Source: Dipylidium caninum
Taxonomy: Eukaryota > Platyhelminthes > Cestoda > Cyclophyllidea > Dipylidiidae
Assembly (NCBI GenBank): GCA_017562135.1
Contig: QEYB01000715.1
Location: forward strand, 682,001-746,000
Reading direction: 5' to 3'
DNA length: 64,000 nt
Position 1 is the stretch's first letter. Each line of letters starts with the position of its first letter. A program made the translations under genes and the position numbers. Below the pieces are notes generated by a model. The model was not told where the DNA came from, searched no databases, and was given only the letters and a program-made list of their open reading frames with translations. Below, one piece after another: positions 22,510 through 36,100 of the stretch.

Positions 22510-24889
22510 TTATCTCCACTGATTTTGCCAAAGGGCGTAGAGGTGTTGAAGTTGATGAAAGACTGTAAAACTAACACCACCAGCGATCGGACCCTTGATC
22601 CAGTTCATTGTCACACCCTTGTAGAGACCACGAAATAGACCCTCGTGAAAATAAACGATACGCATCGTACCCAAAATGCTTCGGGTGTATTCCGGATGAC
22701 CTTAGTAGAGATAAACCATTAATGACTTTCGTCAGGCATTTTTAATTATGATGAAGGGTGACATATTAAAAGAAATTTTCATCTAAGCATTGCTTACTGC
22801 GTGAAAGAAATTCAATTTTAAGTCTGAATTCAGTCTTCGTAACCTTTCACTAAGCACTGATAGAGCATAACATCAAATACCTATACTTTCTGGAGTCAAA
22901 TATTGGAATCATGGGGCCAAAGCAAGAGTTTAAAACCAAGGTCAAAAAAATAAAATCACATAGCTCCCGACCTAGAAAAATCTACTGTGTTGGCAACAAA
23001 TATGACAAGTATTTGAACCCTGATTAGAAAGAAATGCAAATTAGCATAATAAATGTAGAAAAAACTACATAAATAGCACCAATTACAAATTTTAACTAAA
23101 AAAACCGTGGTTGAGTAAAATAGAACTCAGTAAAAAATGTTAAATTTGTGCCAATTCAGGCTTCCGAGCACGTGTACGACAAATGGAATGCCGAGCTTAA
23201 ATATGAATTACGCGAATGCGAACGACTACTTGAAGCAAATATCTATTCAATAGCCTTACAATTGTTTCCAAATGATCCAGAAACGAGATTTTAATAGATT
23301 TAAAAATTGTTTAGGCAACCGAGTATGAAAATAGTAAGATATGGGATGTTTATTTCTGGCTCATTTTGAATGTAGGAGGATGATTAACAAATTCACCAGT
23401 GACAGTAGCCGTTTGCATTCGTCGTCGAACAATGTCTAGAGGATAGGAGGCAGTCTGGCCTAGAACACCCGCAAAAGCCCCACAAACGAGGTTTTCAAGT
23501 GGCTTCAGGCTCTGCGGAGACCGACCATCGGGCAATGTTCTTTTTCCTTTAGAAAAGAAATATAAAAGTAAAATCTCAACGACATTTATTTCCGGATGAT
23601 CACAAATAACTATAGTGAATATGCCAAACTTATTCGAAAAAGCTATTTACTAGTAGGTACAACACCGGGTAATCCTAGCGTGGAAATTAAAAATGTAATG
23701 AAATATAGAATTGCTATACCATTTTCAAAGAAAGTCAAAACTATCATATACATAACATGAAGGCATAAAAACGTATTATTAGTAAGCGTGGGAGAGACTA
23801 ACCGATTCGCCACTCCTTGAGTGTCTCAAAGGTGTAGAAAGCAATGCCAGAATATGGAAGAATACCAAAAATAGCCGGGGCGAAGCCACGATAGAGCGAC
23901 CGCAGACCTTCTTCACGGTAGGTCAAACGCATAACATCAAATAGGTTGGCATATCTAGTAAGAAGGTATATATAACCTTTGATCTCAAAATATAACTGAA
24001 GAATAAAGTCATATGTCCAAAAGTTAATACAGATCCATCACAACATGCGCTCTCGAAATGTAGTTAAACCTACGTGTTACTGATAGTATAGTTTCTGCAG
24101 GTTAAAAGCTGATTGGTTATGAAGATCGAAAACTACTACTCTAAACGTAAAACCTAATCAAAAAATTTGCTACTAACTTGACGCGTTCTGTGATGGCCAT
24201 ACGTGCTCGTACCAAATCGAGAGGATATGTTAGAGAAACCGAGGCAGTTCCAGCAATGCAGCCCGCCAGGAATCGTCTTATTTGAATTTGAGCTTTCGGT
24301 CTAAAGCGTGTTATGACTGAAGAATAATTATTCAGAATAAAACAATTTGTATACTATTATGTCAAGGCTAAAGTGGGTTTACGCTTGAGAACGATAAATG
24401 TTAAGGAAGACTCCAACATGCGGGAAACGTCCCCAAAAATATTTAAGCAAGAAACAGTGGACATACAGATATGTTGGGTCACTAGCACCAAGAAAGTGCT
24501 TCGCACGTTCGTGGACGCCGTACTGCACAGCGGCATACGGGAATATCCTCGTCAACGTTGCCGAATTTCCCCGCCACAAGCTACGGACGCCAGAAGTTGT
24601 GTAAGAATGCTTCAAGAACTTGAACAAGGCCCTCACATTAAAGCACATTTCCGAAGCTGCGAAATTCTATTGAAAGCGGAGGGCATACTTTGAAAATTGA
24701 TTTTGGCTCGATCTAAGGGAGCAATAACAGTCTTAGCGCAACATCCAGCTAGACCTCCAATAATGAAGTCTGTGAACGAAGGAGTTAATACAGGAGCGGA
24801 GTCCTAAACAAATAAATGGTGAAGAGGGGGCTTGCATCAGATCTGTTCCTGCTAGAAATGGATACCGAAGACGGCAGCAATGGCTTCAT
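22510..24889 (-). CDS. SLC25A42: SLC25A42-like mitochondrial coenzyme A carrier
   Basis: This is an inner mitochondrial membrane carrier; the vertebrate SLC25A42 exchanges CoA and adenine nucleotides. Exons on the minus strand are 24889-24866, 24803-24689, 24656-24467, 24300-24178, 23954-23803, 23546-23397 and 22700-22510. They sum to 945 nt (314 aa), close to the usual 318. Three carrier signature motifs are visible: [30 protein letters not shown] and [17 protein letters not shown]. Class-specific segments are [39 protein letters not shown] and [16 protein letters not shown]. The second intron is only 32 nt (24657-24688). Without its removal the frame breaks; with it, spacing equals the human protein. 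The first exon (MKPLLPSS) is the least certain. The substrate is inferred from family resemblance. Confidence 0.88.
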
Positions 24890-27282
24890 CTACTGAACCA
24901 CCAGGAGTCTGTTCGGTAATTGGTCAACAATGACGACACTGAACTACCCACGTCAAAGAGATGATACAGTAAACAGGTCCATTTAGTACATTATAAGTTG
25001 AGGCAGATGGCTTGTCCTATGAGTTTTGACCAGCTAGCTTTTTTTGTATGCGAGCATTCATAATTTATGGACTAACAATAGTTTACTACAAAATATGGCG
25101 GATCGATAATATAGCTAATGCTTTTATCGATGCACAGAAGTGCAATCCATGTCTTAAATTGTAGTAATAAGTAAAATTAACATTTTTCTTCCCCGACACA
25201 AGGAATGCGAGAGGTGAGGGCAAATCGTATGTACGCGATCGGACTTCAGCAAAAATGAATTTTGATTTTATTTTGGACAATCTAAAACTTTCTTTATTTC
25301 AACTGCGGACTTTGGCGATCACTCCGTTAACCATTATGCGTGCTTAAAAAATCTTATGAGGACCGTAACTTCAAGTCAGTGTCGGTGGAATTATTTTCGA
25401 CCACGCGCCTTCCTCTCATCGAATCAGACGAGACGTACAAATAATTGCAATCTGAACCACTTCCTCTGTAATACTATATTTGCTGCGGGCACACGTCATC
25501 GATATATGTAATAGCTAAAGCTACATATAATGTTCTGTCCAGATGTAGTACAGCCATTAAAAACATAATACATGAGGATGACAGGGAAAATTAATCCATC
25601 CCAGATTGAGTCACTACTCACAGGCTCGTCTACAGCATAATTTGCCTTATGTGAAGTTCATTACCTATGCACCTTCCCATGAAATCTTAGTCTGCCTTTA
25701 TTTCAATGGAATTCCTTGTTTCGTCATGACAGCAATAGCCAGTGTCTTGCCCTGGTAGAGAGAGGCACTTTAAAGTAACTATAAGGCATGACCGCATTCG
25801 CTTCTTTTGCTTGATCAAAGATAGACGAGAGTGACCGCGACGTGACTTCCGAGCTAGAGGAGGCAAGCATGCTAAGGGAAAAGAGATGTCAACTTTCTGC
25901 AAATGTGTTTCGAAACTTATTCTGTTGAGGTGCTATACCTCTTTATATTTGCTACTCACGGTTTTGGCCCACTTATAAAGGCCATAAATGCTTATTGGTT
26001 TCTGGGGTGAGGGCTAGCTAAAATGCCATATGACCACAAAACACCCATAGTTGGTGAAGAAAACATTGTTCAACTTTCGGCGTCTTGCCTTAGTGGTACT
26101 AGTCGTCGCCGCCATGGAGGGCGACAAGGAGAGAAATGTGAGCTGCTCAAAGCCCTCTTACACGAAATCACCGTTTCTCCAATCCCTTACTTGAGGGCGT
26201 TTTTAAAAGGCCTTGTGTTCGTTTGCGGTCCAGCCCCTCCTCGTCTCCCTTGCCTTCTTAAAACCTCACCTATCGGTGACGATGTTGCAGTGGGACTGGG
26301 CTAGCAGCGAATTATCAGCGCCGTCACAGGTCCCTACAATGTGGACAATTTACAGGAGATGTAAACCACGTGGTCACAATGCCACTGCCGTGGGTGACAG
26401 AACATTAGCTAGCCGCGTTCCCCGATGTCACCATTCCTTTTGCGGTTGCTTTCTCCTGATTGGGTGGTTTTGCACTTCGTCTTCCGAAGTCCCCGGTATT
26501 AGTTCCGTTATCATAAGTTCACCTCTGAGGGGATGAGCCCCCGCCTTAGTTGGGCTGCTCGCGAAAGTAGGGAAACGTCAAACTAATAGGGCAAGTATTT
26601 ACAGTCTAAACTACGACTGTGACGAGTTGCTTCACCTAACAAGTTACACGAACTCCAGATTTACAGAAGCTCATCGTCGGAGGTGTCGCCCTCGAGAGGG
26701 GAGGACCATGCTACTCGAAATTCCTCGGCCTAGACATGCCCCCATCGTTTATGCCCTGGCTTGAAGGCTTACCAACCTAATTAGAGGAGGACTAGCACCT
26801 ATACTGCAACAAATCCACAGTTGCTGCGGTTGTTGAAAATATTCCGCCTTAGCTTGTTTACCCTAATCGTTTGTACTACATTATACAAGACTGAGGAGCC
26901 ATCAACGCGGACAGATTTCGCCCAACAGGGACGAAGAGAATTTACTCGTGAAGTCAGAGTAGATTGACCTTTCACCTCAATGCATTCCCGGACCTTTCTT
27001 AGGAAGTTATTTGCACCCTCCTGATGCCACTTGTCCTCATTTATTCAGACTGAATGCCTTCTTCGACAAGCAGGGTCCCCTAAAAAGTGACTTAGGTTAC
27101 GGAAGGCAGCAGAGTAAGCTTAGACGCGTCGCTCGTGAAAACCCCTAATTCATTTCACTAAACGCTCACCTTTAGGCGTTAGTCGCGTTAGAGAAGTTAG
27201 AGTGAAATGAATAAGGTTTCCGTAGAATGTAAGAAGAACTGCAAATATCAGAGTAGTAAATGGGCGGCAAACATCCTGGGCA
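24890..27282. other. intergenic, AT-rich, no gene seen
   Basis: Open frames are short and show no domains. Probably contains the SLC25A42 promoter near 24.9-25.1 kb. No TATA box was convincingly placed. Confidence 0.5.
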
Positions 27283-27288
27283 TTTATT
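27283..27288 (-). terminator. polyadenylation signal of the TMEM45-like gene
   Basis: TTTATT on the plus strand reads AATAAA on the minus strand, about 103 bases downstream of the stop codon at 27391. Confidence 0.55.
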
Positions 27289-27390
27289 AGGTTTTAATGG
27301 GAGGCGTCGGCTTCGGGTGGTTCTGCAGTCTGAAGGGGCGCGTAGTCGTCGACTGCCTCGGCGTTCACGGGCTCCACCAACCCGTTCTCT

Positions 27391-28209
27391 TTATGTCCCG
27401 CCTGAAGGTGATGCCTCGTGGTACCGATCTCCCGTCCTCCAAAAAAACTTGTCCATTATGAGGGCAAGGAGGATTTGAAAGAGGACCACACCACACATGT
27501 CCCAGGAAAAAGCAATCGTGATGAACATCAGATTGGCGTGGTCATTTTCCACCCACCGACTCGCCAACGACGAATCCAAGACGATGCCGGCTTGCCAGAA
27601 CCACACGCCCTGTAGTATAACGATGCCTGTCCGAATGAATTTAATGATTTGAGAATGAGGCTTATAAACTTCTATAACAAGCGCGAGCGTGGCGAAAGTG
27701 GCTACGTAGGATGTTAGCATGCGGGTGGCGACTGTCAAGTGGAGGTGGCCCTGCGCCTGAGACCTTGCCAGAATCCCCAGATTCGCAAATGCCACAGAGT
27801 GGGCCAGGAAGTCGATTCCTTCGGGAAGAACAAAGCGCAAACCTTTCAAGATATCGACGAAGGCAGCGAGCATGAAGCTCACATAAATGGTTTCATAAGT
27901 GTAGTTGATGGGACGTCCCAAACTCTTCACGGTGATAGCCTCGACCGCGACACCAACTATACAGGCGACCAACTTAACCAGACCTTCGATCAGTTGGCCA
28001 GAGCAAACACCGCACTTTTGAGAATAAGAAAGGACGGCTTCAGTGCGTTTGCCAGGACGGTATTGAGCTCTGAGAACTACAATTAGCCACCACGTGCCGA
28101 GAAGAAAGAACCAGCTTCCGAAATAGATGTGGCTGAAGAGAAGTCCATTATGCGATAAGTGGTTCTGCAATGACGTGTCGGAAAATGTTTGCCCGTCGTG
28201 CTCTCCCAT
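27391..28209 (-). CDS. TMEM45: TMEM45 family (DUF716) membrane protein, intronless
   Basis: This is a multi-pass membrane protein of 272 aa from the ATG at 28209, the usual TMEM45 length. Hydrophobic segments include IYFGSWFFLLGTWWLIVVL near the N-terminus, LIEGLVKLVACIVGVAVEAI, TIYVSFMLAAFVDIL, IDFLAHSVAFANLGILA, MLTSYVATFATLALVIEVY, GIVILQGVWFWQAGIVL and LMFITIAFSWDMCGVVLFQI. The paired pattern of ..GxWxFLLGTWW and a His-containing fourth segment matches DUF716. The frame is open further upstream, with another ATG at 28341 that would add 44 Arg/Ser-rich residues. I prefer 28209 because it matches family length. The biochemical role of the family is poorly known. The gene lacks introns, unlike its neighbours, so a retrocopy origin is possible. 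Confidence 0.8.
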   Translation of the reverse strand: MGEHDGQTFSDTSLQNHLSHNGLLFSHIYFGSWFFLLGTWWLIVVLRAQYRPGKRTEAVLSYSQKCGVCSGQLIEGLVKLVACIVGVAVEAITVKSLGRPINYTYETIYVSFMLAAFVDILKGLRFVLPEGIDFLAHSVAFANLGILARSQAQGHLHLTVATRMLTSYVATFATLALVIEVYKPHSQIIKFIRTGIVILQGVWFWQAGIVLDSSLASRWVENDHANLMFITIAFSWDMCGVVLFQILLALIMDKFFWRTGDRYHEASPSGGT

Positions 28210-28359
28210 TGTCACAGCAAAGTAGGCCCCGACAGTATCACTGCCGCTGCCACCTAAGCGTGAAGCTCTCGACGAGGTGTGCACTCGACCGTCCGCCAAT
28301 CGTCTCGTTGCCTTGCGAATAGCCAATGGGAGAGGAGACATTCTCCTCACTGAACGCAA

Positions 28360-30103
28360 CCGCGATCGATAGGCCGCAAGCCCAGGCGACAGGTGCCGCG
28401 GCGCCTGCCTTGCCGCGGCCTACGGGGGTAGCGCAGACTTTTGTCTCTCCTGCCGACCGTAGAATGCTCCGAAATGTGACCTCATCTTGCAGAAACTATC
28501 CACGTGGGTGACAGATAGAGGTTAGCAAAGATTCAGTTTATCTCCCAACTTGCTGAGGTTAGAGGGGCGGATGATTCAAGTAAACGGATGTGCATATATC
28601 GCTCATCTGGTTGGAAATTACAAACAGAAACCTTTTTATTTTTCTCCTAAACTTTGAGTACCGCACGACATCATCATGAGCTATTGGTTCAAACTCGAGC
28701 TCAATAAAGGCAAAAATAGCGAGAATTTCATTTCGCCGCTGGGAACCGAGATTTGATTATTTAATAATCGAAAAGGTGGCTGGGAAAATGTTTATACCCA
28801 GTAGCCTCGAATAGACGCTTCAGAGCCATAGGATAAGAAAAGTGGCTCCATTAAAGTGTACGTTGAAGATGCCAATTTACTAGAAAACTGGACTTTATTT
28901 CCCAGACTCCCCCCATCAATATCAGTTTAATCCATGGCTTTTATATATTCCCTGAAAAATTTGAAAATGTCAATGTACTGTCCTCAAACTTCACGAATTT
29001 CTGAGGTACTATTTCTCCCAAATTTTAAATGGACTCTCGGAGGCCGGCGACATCCACGGATTGTCAAGTGGGGGCTTGATTATAAAGAGGATCAAGAAAT
29101 TTTCAACCGGGAATCAGAAAAAGAAGCCGCCGGGACGTGGTTCCCCGTCGCATTGTTGTGAATACTTGAAAGCCTAGTCGGATCAAGGTTTTTTTTCCTT
29201 AACTTAATAGTTGAGTGTACATGAATTAAACAGGCGTATGATAATCGCCACTCGCACTAAATGCAAAATGAGCCTTGCGCCATAATAAATGCGCAGAATA
29301 ATGAAAGTTTCGCCGTCAGACCTTAGCCTCGGTGAGTGATGTTGCCGTAGCAATCGCAGGCGGCGGATTCCTTTGACAGATAAATCATTTCTCCGCGAGC
29401 GTAGGACATCTTGTGCAACATAAAGATTCTAATAGAATATAATAGAATAAGGAAAGCGATACAGATTGTATGTTTATGACCGGCAAAGTGCAAATTTTAG
29501 TTATGAATTGGTGCCTACTTTTGTTTACATCGAATTTGCGCGTTCCTTTTGGTGTAGTTGCTCTTCAGTGTTTATTTAGAAATATTCCCAACCGCGACCT
29601 CTCGACTTCGATTTTAGTAACATTGGCTGTTTAGCCTAAAATCATAGGCAGGTCTCCGATATACTTTCGCAGAAAAGTAGGCAAACCTCCTTCACTGTTT
29701 CGAGTTAGAGACCTTCATATAGTAGGCTTAACCGGAAGCAAAAAAAATAACAACATTGCATTTGGCTGTTCTCGAAGCTTTGAAAAGGAGCAAGATCGAA
29801 TGATATGGTGCACGGTTTTAGTAAGAAAATGAAAACGGCCTCTTTCATCGGCTTCTGAGTGCGACTACCGATGGGGAGGAATACAACGGAACATTAAAAA
29901 GTACTATCATCGTAGAGAAGGGAAGTAGATGTGGCACAGGAAGGCGAAATTTGATTTACCTAACACCCTTTCGGGAGATTTTAATATAACTTAAAAGTCA
30001 GGGCCCCTAAATGTGTATGGCAAACCATAAATTCGTCAATTTGCCTTAATTCAAAGTTCTGCTGATATCATTAAATCTATTAACTTGAAAGACAACTAAG
30101 AAG
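28360..30103. other. intergenic, no gene seen
   Basis: AT-rich. A short open stretch ending at a good GTGAGT donor near 29331 has an ATG (MRRIMKVSP...). Its phase 1 end does not fit the first FERM exon, so it was not adopted. Confidence 0.4.
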
Positions 30104-33100
30104 ATGAGAACGAAATTTAATCAAGAAGAGGCGCCGCGGATAATGCTAGATATCATAGCCGTCATGAAAGACGGCAAGGTGGCAACAGATCAGAAAACGC
30201 GATCTTGCATGCACCTTCCAGGTTGCCGTTGATGCACAGTAGTATACTCATTTCCCTCAAAACCAATATAATGGTGTTGGTGCGCCAATCGATGGTATTT
30301 TTTAAGTGCTGCCGACAGTCAGTAATGCGGCATATCGTTAATATTGCCACAAGAATTAATATGTATAAGTTTTAACTATGCATAATATTTTCCTTTGATT
30401 GCACAGGGACCCTTACTTACAGACACGTTTAAATCCTTCAAATCTTTGACCTTTAGCTGGGTGACTAAAACTGGCGTTCATTTAACTCGAGAGGCTCGCA
30501 ACACTTGGTGGGAGGGGTTTTTGTGCTGCTGGGGGTTTGTTTGGATTTGAGTTATGCCAATGGATGGAACGTTAACCTCCAAGGTGAGCTAATACGGAGC
30601 AAAACATCTTCTTTTGGAAGCTACTGCTGTTTCAACATGCCCCTTGGATCCTTCTGTTTTATAAAGAACAAAGCTATTAATAACCCAATATAACAGCCAC
30701 ATTGCTACGTCAAATTTGAGACTGCTCTGTTACAATGTGATTTCATTGCATTCTTGCTTGCAAATTTTGAGTTTATTTTATTGTCTAATTTTTATATCAT
30801 CTACAAACATGCCTCTAAGTGATCAAACTAATTTCTATAGCGCGTTTATACCACATTATTAGGCATTTCTGAATACTTAGTTAATCAGATATGCTTTTTT
30901 ACCTTAAAAGCATACTTATTCAAGTTCTTCTGAGTTTATAGTCCCTGGTGTGTTTTCCCATCCCGTTCGTAATTATAAAAATGAAGACAAAGTTATATAA
31001 TCTAAGTTGTGTTAAACTAACATTCACCCTTATTCCACACACCAGAATGGGGGCATTTTTCAAAGCAAAGCTACGCTGCCTGATGGAACAATAGAGATAA
31101 CGGATACTTTGCCGAAGCAGGACTACTATAAAAGTCTTCGGCGAAACAGTGTCAGTTCGCCAGGCTCTCATATCACCATTAACAACAGTACTAACGTCTA
31201 TGACGCCACAAGCGGCTACAGAAAGTCAAAATTTATTGAGTACAAGCCTTCTGGTAAACAACTTCAATGCTCGGTTCTTATGCTGGAAGGGGTCGAACAA
31301 CTTTTTACTATCGACGTAGGTCTCTTTTAACTTCGTTTTAGATAACAGCTTTGATTTAAACTCTTCTACGGGGAATATTGCTCTTTTTACAGGGATTTAA
31401 GCGGGTAGAAAGCCATAGTAACTTAAGCGGATTTAAAATTACTCAATTCAACTACTCTTAAGAATAGATCCACAAATACGGTTTTGGGATTTGAGTGCTA
31501 TGGAAACACCATTATCATTTATAGTAATCTAATGATATAAGATGGTTCTCTAAGCGATGATGCATAGCCAGGGGTCGAGTCTTAGAAAGGAAAAAAATTT
31601 CTTTTGCGTCAACACATTTTGCATTTCTGAATGACCTTCATTTATAAATCTAATTATTTATTCGGTTCCCATTTGAATGCTACCTACCTAAGAGGTAGAT
31701 TCGATCCCCTTTATTTGCACTTATTATATCGTGGTCTACATGACCTACTAATTTAGGATCATTCTAGTATTTAAATACACTTTGATCATTTCACTTGCCT
31801 CACCTGCATTCCCTGTAATTCATTAATCTTTGTCGTCAGAGTCCCATTAATTGGATGAGGAAATCTTGGAAGGGAGTAAGGATGGAGGTTGGACGAGTTA
31901 ACCAAAATGCTTATTGAAAAACTGATTTCTGAAATCGTGACGACAGTATTTGATTGATGTAGGATTTTTTTATGTATGGTCCTGGGAAATAATCAAATTT
32001 TAAGCAAATGCGTTTAGCTGTTAGTTTCTTACGTTGACTCTCGACAGGGTTTGGAGACAATTTCCACCACACCCTGTGGTTGTTGCCATTTTGGTCCTGA
32101 AACGATTTTTCTCCAATTTGCTTTATGCGACATTGAGGAACAGATTTCCATTTCTAGATTGAATTTACTTTGCGATGGGAGCACCGCAGTCAGGGATTTA
32201 TTTTGTTCGCATGGCGCTTACGAGTCATAAAGATACCCTTCAAACGTGGCTCTGATTAACATTTCCTTTATATGCAACAGTTCTAACTAAAGCCCGAGTT
32301 ATTCATCGTTTCCTGTCCTCAGAGAAGCCCTATCGCTTCTCTCGCTTAGCCTTTGTTTCCATCGGTCATTTCAAACAGCGGCACGGTGCGTTGAAGCAGA
32401 TGAGAAACGTTTGACCAGAGCTCTAGAAACTAACAGGTTCCATTGTACGTGCAGTGCGTGTGGTTTGCTGCATTGCAAACTCGGTCTGTACGTGTTTTCA
32501 GGCCTCCTAAGTGAGTGCAACGGTGCCAGCATCACAGGAAACTCCTAAAGTGCATTGATACATTTACAATGTGAATGCAACCGCAAGTTTTGTTCGCTCC
32601 ACCAAAAACTGGCATTATGAAAAGAGGAAGTGCATAAGAACCTCCACGACTCGCCTTCCTGCTTAAGCCATGAATTTCACCGTCGAATAGTCCGAATGGA
32701 GTGGGGAGGAGCGGAAGCGAGAGATCATCGGCCTTAAAAGACATCGCAATGGATCTTCCGTCTTTCAGTTAAAAGTGGTTCCCTCTTCGATACAGGCGCT
32801 TTGAGTAACCGTCGCAGCAGAGTAATTTAATGCTTTTGGGGATAAAAAAGAGCCTCGTGAAACTGCGGCTCTGTCTTTCACTACAGCTCACACGTGCTGT
32901 GAGGCCTTAATTTCGCTTTTCCTGCCTTTTCTCGTGATATCTTCTTCCTCTGTAACCCGACAATCATTTTTTAATGCAGACCCTGCCTGTGCTCCACTTC
33001 GCTACTGAAAGCGGCATTAATTCAGACACACAAAGTTTGCTGCTCAGTTCCTTTTGAATAAAAGCCATTTGCTTTTGTCAAACCTTTCATTGTCCGTGGA

Positions 33101-36100
33101 GGCTGTGCTAATCGAGTCAGGGATTTCCTCATCTTCACAGTAACTCTGTGGGATAATATAAGTTAGCAATGCCTACTTGACTTACATCCGCTGTTGTGAC
33201 AGCGTCACCGCAAACGACTTGGGGATTTAACCGCGTCCGGGTTGAGCAACACCGATTAATTCCTTCAACACATTAACACAGATGAGAATCGGAGTCGTGA
33301 GGTGTCTGATGACCTGATTTTCCAGAGTTTTCTCGCAGGTGCGAAGTGAGTGGGTGTTGGGAGGTGGTCATTCAACCCCCCAGCACATGCGCATTCAGCA
33401 TCGCTCTTCTCACCTGCGGGCGGAGGTGCCTGCCTGCCCGCCTGCCTGCCTGCCCGCCTACCTGCCTGCCTGTCTGCTCGTCGTAAAGCAGCGAGCACCT
33501 CGGCTGAGTCATCAGCACCATGTTCTCGATAGGGGGCCTCTTATCTCTCCGCTTCTTCCTCTCTCTCTCTCTCGCAATCTCGCACACACACACACACACA
33601 CACACACAGACTCTCGTGATGCTATACCGCGCTTGTGTTGATGAGAAACTATAAAAACTTGGGCACTCCGACTATGTCCTCTCCTCTTCCTCCTCCTCCT
33701 CCCCTCAGTGCTATGCCAGGAAATGATGCAGGAAACATCATTTCCCTGAGCTATTTGAGTCGAAAAGTGCCTTTCTCGTTTGTTCAGATTGATGAAAATT
33801 CTGCACCTCCTTCTGCCACTCAAATAATACTCAGTGAATTCACGATGGCCTATTTTTGTAAAAAAAAACAATCTTCTGGAAGTCACGGTCGTTAACCAAC
33901 TTATCAGATATGTGCTTCTTACTGCATAGACTACGATGCTCCTTCCTTACCACGTCTGATCTATGACCGGGGAAAAACGCATTGAAGGCGGCTTCTCACC
34001 ACTTCTCCGGGTCCTGTGCGCGCTGTCCGACTGCTGTCATGTGTTTCGATCACGCTCACCTACACGTTTTCGGACAGACACTTTTCTGCCCTCCTGTGTA
34101 GAGAGTTGTTGATCTCACAGAAGAGGCTTTGGCAGAATGGCACCTCTTAACAGAGCATATACGACTTACTGCTTAAACTGTCGTTCTGGTAAGTGGGAGA
34201 GGGCGATCTGTGGCCACCGCGCTGAACCGAGGCGGCGCTGTGACCGGCGGAGTCGTAGGTGTCCGCTCAAGTGCCCGAGGCATTTGCAAATGGGGCGACG
34301 AGCGATGAGTCTTGCCGAAGGCTGCTAACGCTGTGGAGGTTTAAATTCTACCAGTACTTTCATCTGGTATTCTCGACTCTCTCGGGGCAGCCTAGAGACA
34401 TTTCTCATGGTTTTTGACAATTTGCGTGCCGAAAACCCCCGCATTTTGTCAAAATCTTGTACTGTTTCAAGTGTCCACTCGCTGGACTTGGAAAAATCCC
34501 CCTCCTGTCAATAGTGTTCGGGATTCAATTTAACCACAAAATGTGTGGATCAGACGGGAGCCTGAAAAGAACGCCACCCTGAATCGTTTACTCGGCCCCT
34601 TTTAGCGCATCTAACGCCGCTCTCCTGGTGGCCGCGGCCCGTCTCCGGCCACAGCCGGGGTGGGTCGAAGCGTGCTGCGTTTCCTGATGCCTCTTGTTTC
34701 ATTGCATTTCAGAAAAATTCCTACGGGCTGCACCTCTTCAAGATGGTATGCGAGAAGTTGGAGCTAACGGAGACAGAGTATTTCGGCCTCACTTTTCGTG
34801 GAAACCAAAATGTCGACGTAAGGGTGATCAACCACATAAATTTTTAAGATTTTCCCTCCTAAAAAACATTGCAATTTTACATAGTAGTGTAATTCGTTTG
34901 CAGCGGTGCGTGTGTCCGCGAATACTCATGAACTGTGGGGCCTTGTTGGGTCCGTGTTTGGCCGCACAATCCCCCGATTTCCCTCCCTCTCAGTGGAGAC
35001 AGTGCGCACTTGCAGAATGAGGCAATTAAGAAAGAACAGTTGCATCCTCCACCCTCTCTTTCTTCTCCGAGTCCTTTTTGCAAAAGTACACGATTCCGGG
35101 ACTTTGGCGGCGGATCTGTTTGTGGGATGCGGGAGCGGCTGGGTGGTACGGTCGTCGTTGTCACTGCGGGGAGTGTGGGCAATGTCCACGACTGTGATTT
35201 GTGGGCACTTGAAAGTAGGCGTGCCACCTTCCTTTACCATCTTCCGTAATTGGCTTTTACGCAATAAATTAGGGCAAAACCTTGTGTCATTGGCCCAGCG
35301 TTCACTCGCACTCAGTCATACTTGGGTCCAATGGTATCTTTGGCTGATTCTCTCGAAAACACACAATTGCCATGACGATACCACGAAAGTGGGCCAAGTG
35401 AGGTTGCCAGCGTCTCGTGACACTCTTGTACGCCAAACCGAAGTGATTTTGCCCCCACCTCCGCTGTCCAGGACTGCCAGTGTAGGCTGGTGAGAGACTT
35501 TCACACGGTGACGGCCGAGAGGCTTGTGCAGAAGCCGCTTTTGATCGCACGGACGGTGGTCCGAGTGAGCTAACCTCCTTGACTCCTTAAATCTCTCAAC
35601 TGAGCCTCATTCTGACGGAAGAGGATGGCAAGCTTCTTGTATTTTGACTAGAACGACGTCGAACTCTTAGCGCATCTAAAATTACAACCACCAAATTATC
35701 CCCCTGGCCTTCAATGACCGCGACCATTGACGTTCGTTTCTAATATCTCCCGATGATAAACGATCCGGGCATAGGATCAGTTGCCATGTCGCAACTGGCC
35801 ACTAACGCTGACAGAGAAGACATGGAGATGGAATCCCTCGTAGCCTATCGACTCTCGCCTCTCCAGAGGAGTAGTGGCAGGAGCGCTATCTCACTCGGGA
35901 CATTAGAGCCAAAGGCATTAATAGCTACGCCTTCCCTCTGGACTCCTAAAATGGCAAACCGTTTGTAATATGCAACCCCAAATTCAGCCTTGGTGCTTTT
36001 GTTGAAGCTGATTCCTCTCGATGGGATTTCCTTGCTAAATGCAAGAGTTGAGTTTACAAGTCCTCTTTGTTGTTATTTTTATTGTTGCTCCACTTGGCAA

